Origin: JBIIJL01 sp044233795
Lineage (GTDB): Bacteria > Pseudomonadota > Gammaproteobacteria > Legionellales > Legionellaceae
NCBI GenBank assembly: GCA_044233795.1
Contig: JBIIJL010000012.1
Span: 1 to 35,745 of the forward strand
Direction of reading: 5' to 3'
DNA length: 35,745 nucleotides
The translations under genes were made by a program, and so were the position numbers. A model generated the notes under the pieces. The model worked only from the letters and a program-made list of their open reading frames with translations. It searched no databases and was not told the DNA's origin. This document shows positions 34,181 through 35,745 of the stretch, in pieces (position 1 is the stretch's first letter; each line of letters starts with the position of its first letter).

Positions 34181-35037
34181 GCTGTAACATCCTCCTTGTT
34201 TTTACCAAATAGGCGACGCAAAATTCCCTTGCGTTCAGCTGCTAAAAATCGCATGGGGCGCTCTTCACCCAGAAAACGCGCAACAGCATCCTGATAAGCA
34301 ACACCCGCGTCACTTGATTCGTCAAGAATAACAGGTGTACCAGTGTTTGATGCTTTCAGTACAGCTTTAGATTCAGGTATAATGCCAATTAGGGGTATAG
34401 CGAGAATGTCCTTTACATCTTGAACTGAGAGCATCTCACCTCTTTCCGCACGGTGAATATCATAGCGTGTAAGCAATAGGTGTTCTTTAATAGGTTCCTT
34501 ACCATCGATAGCTCGTTTGGTTTTACTTGATAGAATGCCTAAAATCCTATCAGAGTCGCGCACAGAGGACACCTCAGGGTTCGTTACAATAATGGCCTCA
34601 TCTGCGAAGTACATCGCCATCATCGCGCCAGACTCAATGCCTGCTGGCGAATCACATACGATGAATGCAAATTCTTCTGATAATTTAGCTAGTATTCTTT
34701 CAACACCTTCAAATGTTAAGGCATCTTTATCGCGAGTTTGTGAAGCTGGAAGAATGAACAGTTGCGGTAGTCGTTTATCTTTAATGAGTGTTTGCTTAAG
34801 TGATGCTTCACCATTTATTACATTGATGAAATCATAAACAACACGTCTCTCACATCCCATGATAATGTCAAGGTTTCTAAGGCCAATATCAAAATCAATG
34901 ACTACGGTCTTGTGACCACGCATCGCAAGCCCAGAAGCAATGGCAGCTGAAGAAGTTGTTTTACCAACTCCACCTTTCCCAGATGTAACAACAATAATTT
35001 TAGCCAACTTAGAGCCCATCCCTCTAGGATTTATCAC
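34177..35037 (-). CDS. minD: Septum site-determining ATPase MinD
   Basis: About 276-286 residues. Deviant Walker A GKGGVGKTT near the N-terminus, IDFDIGLRNLDIIMG, CDSPAGIESGA, and a C-terminal amphipathic membrane-targeting helix (KGILRRLFGKN). It binds the inner membrane with ATP and recruits MinC. The start is ambiguous: GTG 35037, ATG 35019, or TTG 35007, which would give the family N-terminus (M)AKIIVV. No minC lies upstream; a divergent methyltransferase gene does. Confidence 0.95.
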   Translation of the reverse strand: MINPRGMGSKLAKIIVVTSGKGGVGKTTSSAAIASGLAMRGHKTVVIDFDIGLRNLDIIMGCERRVVYDFINVINGEASLKQTLIKDKRLPQLFILPASQTRDKDALTFEGVERILAKLSEEFAFIVCDSPAGIESGAMMAMYFADEAIIVTNPEVSSVRDSDRILGILSSKTKRAIDGKEPIKEHLLLTRYDIHRAERGEMLSVQDVKDILAIPLIGIIPESKAVLKASNTGTPVILDESSDAGVAYQDAVARFLGEERPMRFLAAERKGILRRLFGKNKEDVTA

Positions 35038-35104
35038 ATGATTCTAACAGTGTACACGGTATTGATGATTATATTCAATAGATAGCTTAATTATTGTGCG
35101 ATTT

Positions 35105-35134
35105 TTGACAAGGCAAGTGATGTGCTATTATAAG
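35105..35134 (+). promoter_or_regulatory. Strong sigma-70 promoter in the minD/methyltransferase gap
   Basis: Perfect TTGACA (35105-35110), 18 nt, TATAAG (35129-35134, 5 of 6). It points at the methyltransferase gene and would give a leader of about 170 nt, long enough for leader regulation. Confidence 0.6.
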
Positions 35135-35217
35135 ATTAAGTGCTCTATAAAATTTCAATTAATCTTTATGTGATAGATCTATTGAAACCGATTCAAGATA
35201 AATGAACAAATTAGATA

Positions 35218-35249
35218 CATTGGTTGATTAGGGAAGCGCATTGGTTGAT
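35218..35249. promoter_or_regulatory. CATTGGTTGAT direct repeat, possible operator
   Basis: CATTGGTTGAT at 35218-35228 and 35239-35249, exactly 21 bp start to start (two helix turns), in the leader downstream of the 35105 promoter and about 60 nt before the methyltransferase start. Confidence 0.4.
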
Positions 35250-35310
35250 GTAGTCACCCACTCTGTGGTACAAGAAATGATGATAATTAAAGAGTCTGTC
35301 ACCATTGTTT

Positions 35311-35745
35311 TTGGAAGAAGCTAGCAAATACGATGCACTTTATCATTGGTTCCAAACCCCGATTGGGGTTCGGTTGGCTGTTGCCTTTAAGGATGAATTA
35401 TCACGCATGATACGTACCTATCATGGTGAGCGTTTGCTGCAACTTGGGCATTGCGCAGAAAATCCTTGGCTTGACATTCTTAATTTCCGTTACAAATGGT
35501 TGGCAACGCCTTGCTCCTTGCAAAAAAAAATTGCATTTGTCTCATCATTAACGATGCTACCGATTGAAAGAAACAGTATTGATTGCGTGATTGCACCTCT
35601 TACACTCGAAGCGTTTCCACGGCACAAAAATCCTTTAGATGAGATTGATCGGGTGCTGAAACCGATGGGCTGTGTAATTTTTTTTGGGTTTAATCCCTTT
35701 AGTTTTTGGGGGGGCGCACTTCGTTTTGGACATTTGCGTTGTTTT
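35311..35745 (+). CDS. YafS-like class I SAM-dependent methyltransferase, 3' end outside window
   Basis: 145 residues visible, open to the last base. DALYHWFQTPIGVRLA and LLQLGHCAENPW at the N-terminus (SAM-binding motif I region), then SIDCVIAPLTLEAF and DEIDRVLKPMGCVIFFGFNPFSFWG, which closely resembles E. coli YafS (next to rnhA/gloB there). Substrate unknown. There is no ATG near the expected start; TTG at 35311 or TTG at 35305 is most likely, with AAAGAG about 10-15 nt upstream. Confidence 0.8.
   Translation, partial: MEEASKYDALYHWFQTPIGVRLAVAFKDELSRMIRTYHGERLLQLGHCAENPWLDILNFRYKWLATPCSLQKKIAFVSSLTMLPIERNSIDCVIAPLTLEAFPRHKNPLDEIDRVLKPMGCVIFFGFNPFSFWGGALRFGHLRCF

Noticed and set aside
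1..35745. CRISPR array, prophage, integron or toxin-antitoxin pair
   Set aside because: No regularly spaced repeats, no integrase or phage structural genes, and no adjacent pair of small toxin/antitoxin-like genes were found.

Overview
The window is about 35.7 kb of AT-rich (roughly 40% GC by eye) gammaproteobacterial chromosome. Most of it is housekeeping sequence. MutH, MinD/MinE, a YafS-type methyltransferase, MiaB/RluD/PgeF, Slt and a split bioA / bioBFHD locus place it in the Gammaproteobacteria. A short leucine-rich-repeat protein with the 'IPxxIxxLDLSxN' repeat style, a papain-like secreted protease, a Pht-like MFS transporter and small secreted orphan proteins suggest the order Legionellales, probably Legionella or a close relative. 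That placement is inference; no rRNA or other marker settles it.

Layout. (1) 1-5425, minus strand: an MFS transporter, miaB, rluD, pgeF and a Do-type (DegP/DegQ) serine protease cut by the window edge. Gaps are tiny or overlapping, so this may be one transcription unit. (2) 5426-5784: a gene-free stretch with a possible IS end. (3) 5785-9581, minus: two tandem outer-membrane beta-barrel genes, rpe, and the lytic transglycosylase slt overlapping rpe by 8 bp. (4) 9719-10539: a decayed IS5-family (IS903-type) element. (5) 10596-15570: nadE (minus), a SWIM-SNF2 helicase (plus), coaE (minus) and a secreted protein with a duplicated Cys-containing module (minus). (6) 15586-20442: the biotin locus, bioA divergent from bioB-bioF-bioH-bioD, with ATGA overlaps; bioC is absent here. 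(7) 20431-21540: an orphan polytopic membrane protein. (8) 21743-28032, plus: an FmdB-type zinc ribbon, a DUF502 membrane protein, aspS, a large MscK/MscM-like channel and mutH, all tightly packed. (9) 28085-32566, accessory-looking: a BON-domain lipoprotein, a hendecad-repeat secreted protein, a cold-shock protein, a phytanoyl-CoA-dioxygenase pseudogene, a papain-like protease, tRNA-Lys(CUU), an LRR/transmembrane protein ending in CCFS, and a tiny secreted peptide. (10) 32673-33876: a second decayed copy of the same IS, with about 65-bp inverted ends. (11) 33923-35745: minE and minD (minus) divergent from a YafS-like methyltransferase that runs off the window.

How the genes work together: bioA, bioF, bioB and bioD make biotin from pimeloyl-ACP, with BioH releasing the pimeloyl moiety. 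MiaB and RluD modify tRNA and 23S rRNA. Slt, PgeF and the Do protease serve the cell envelope. MinD and MinE place the division site.

I found no convincing new multi-gene system. The items most worth a second look are the LRR/TM protein with a CaaX-like C-terminus, the two IS copies that share the same internal UGA, the long inverted ends of one copy, and the secreted or orphan proteins in the accessory segment.
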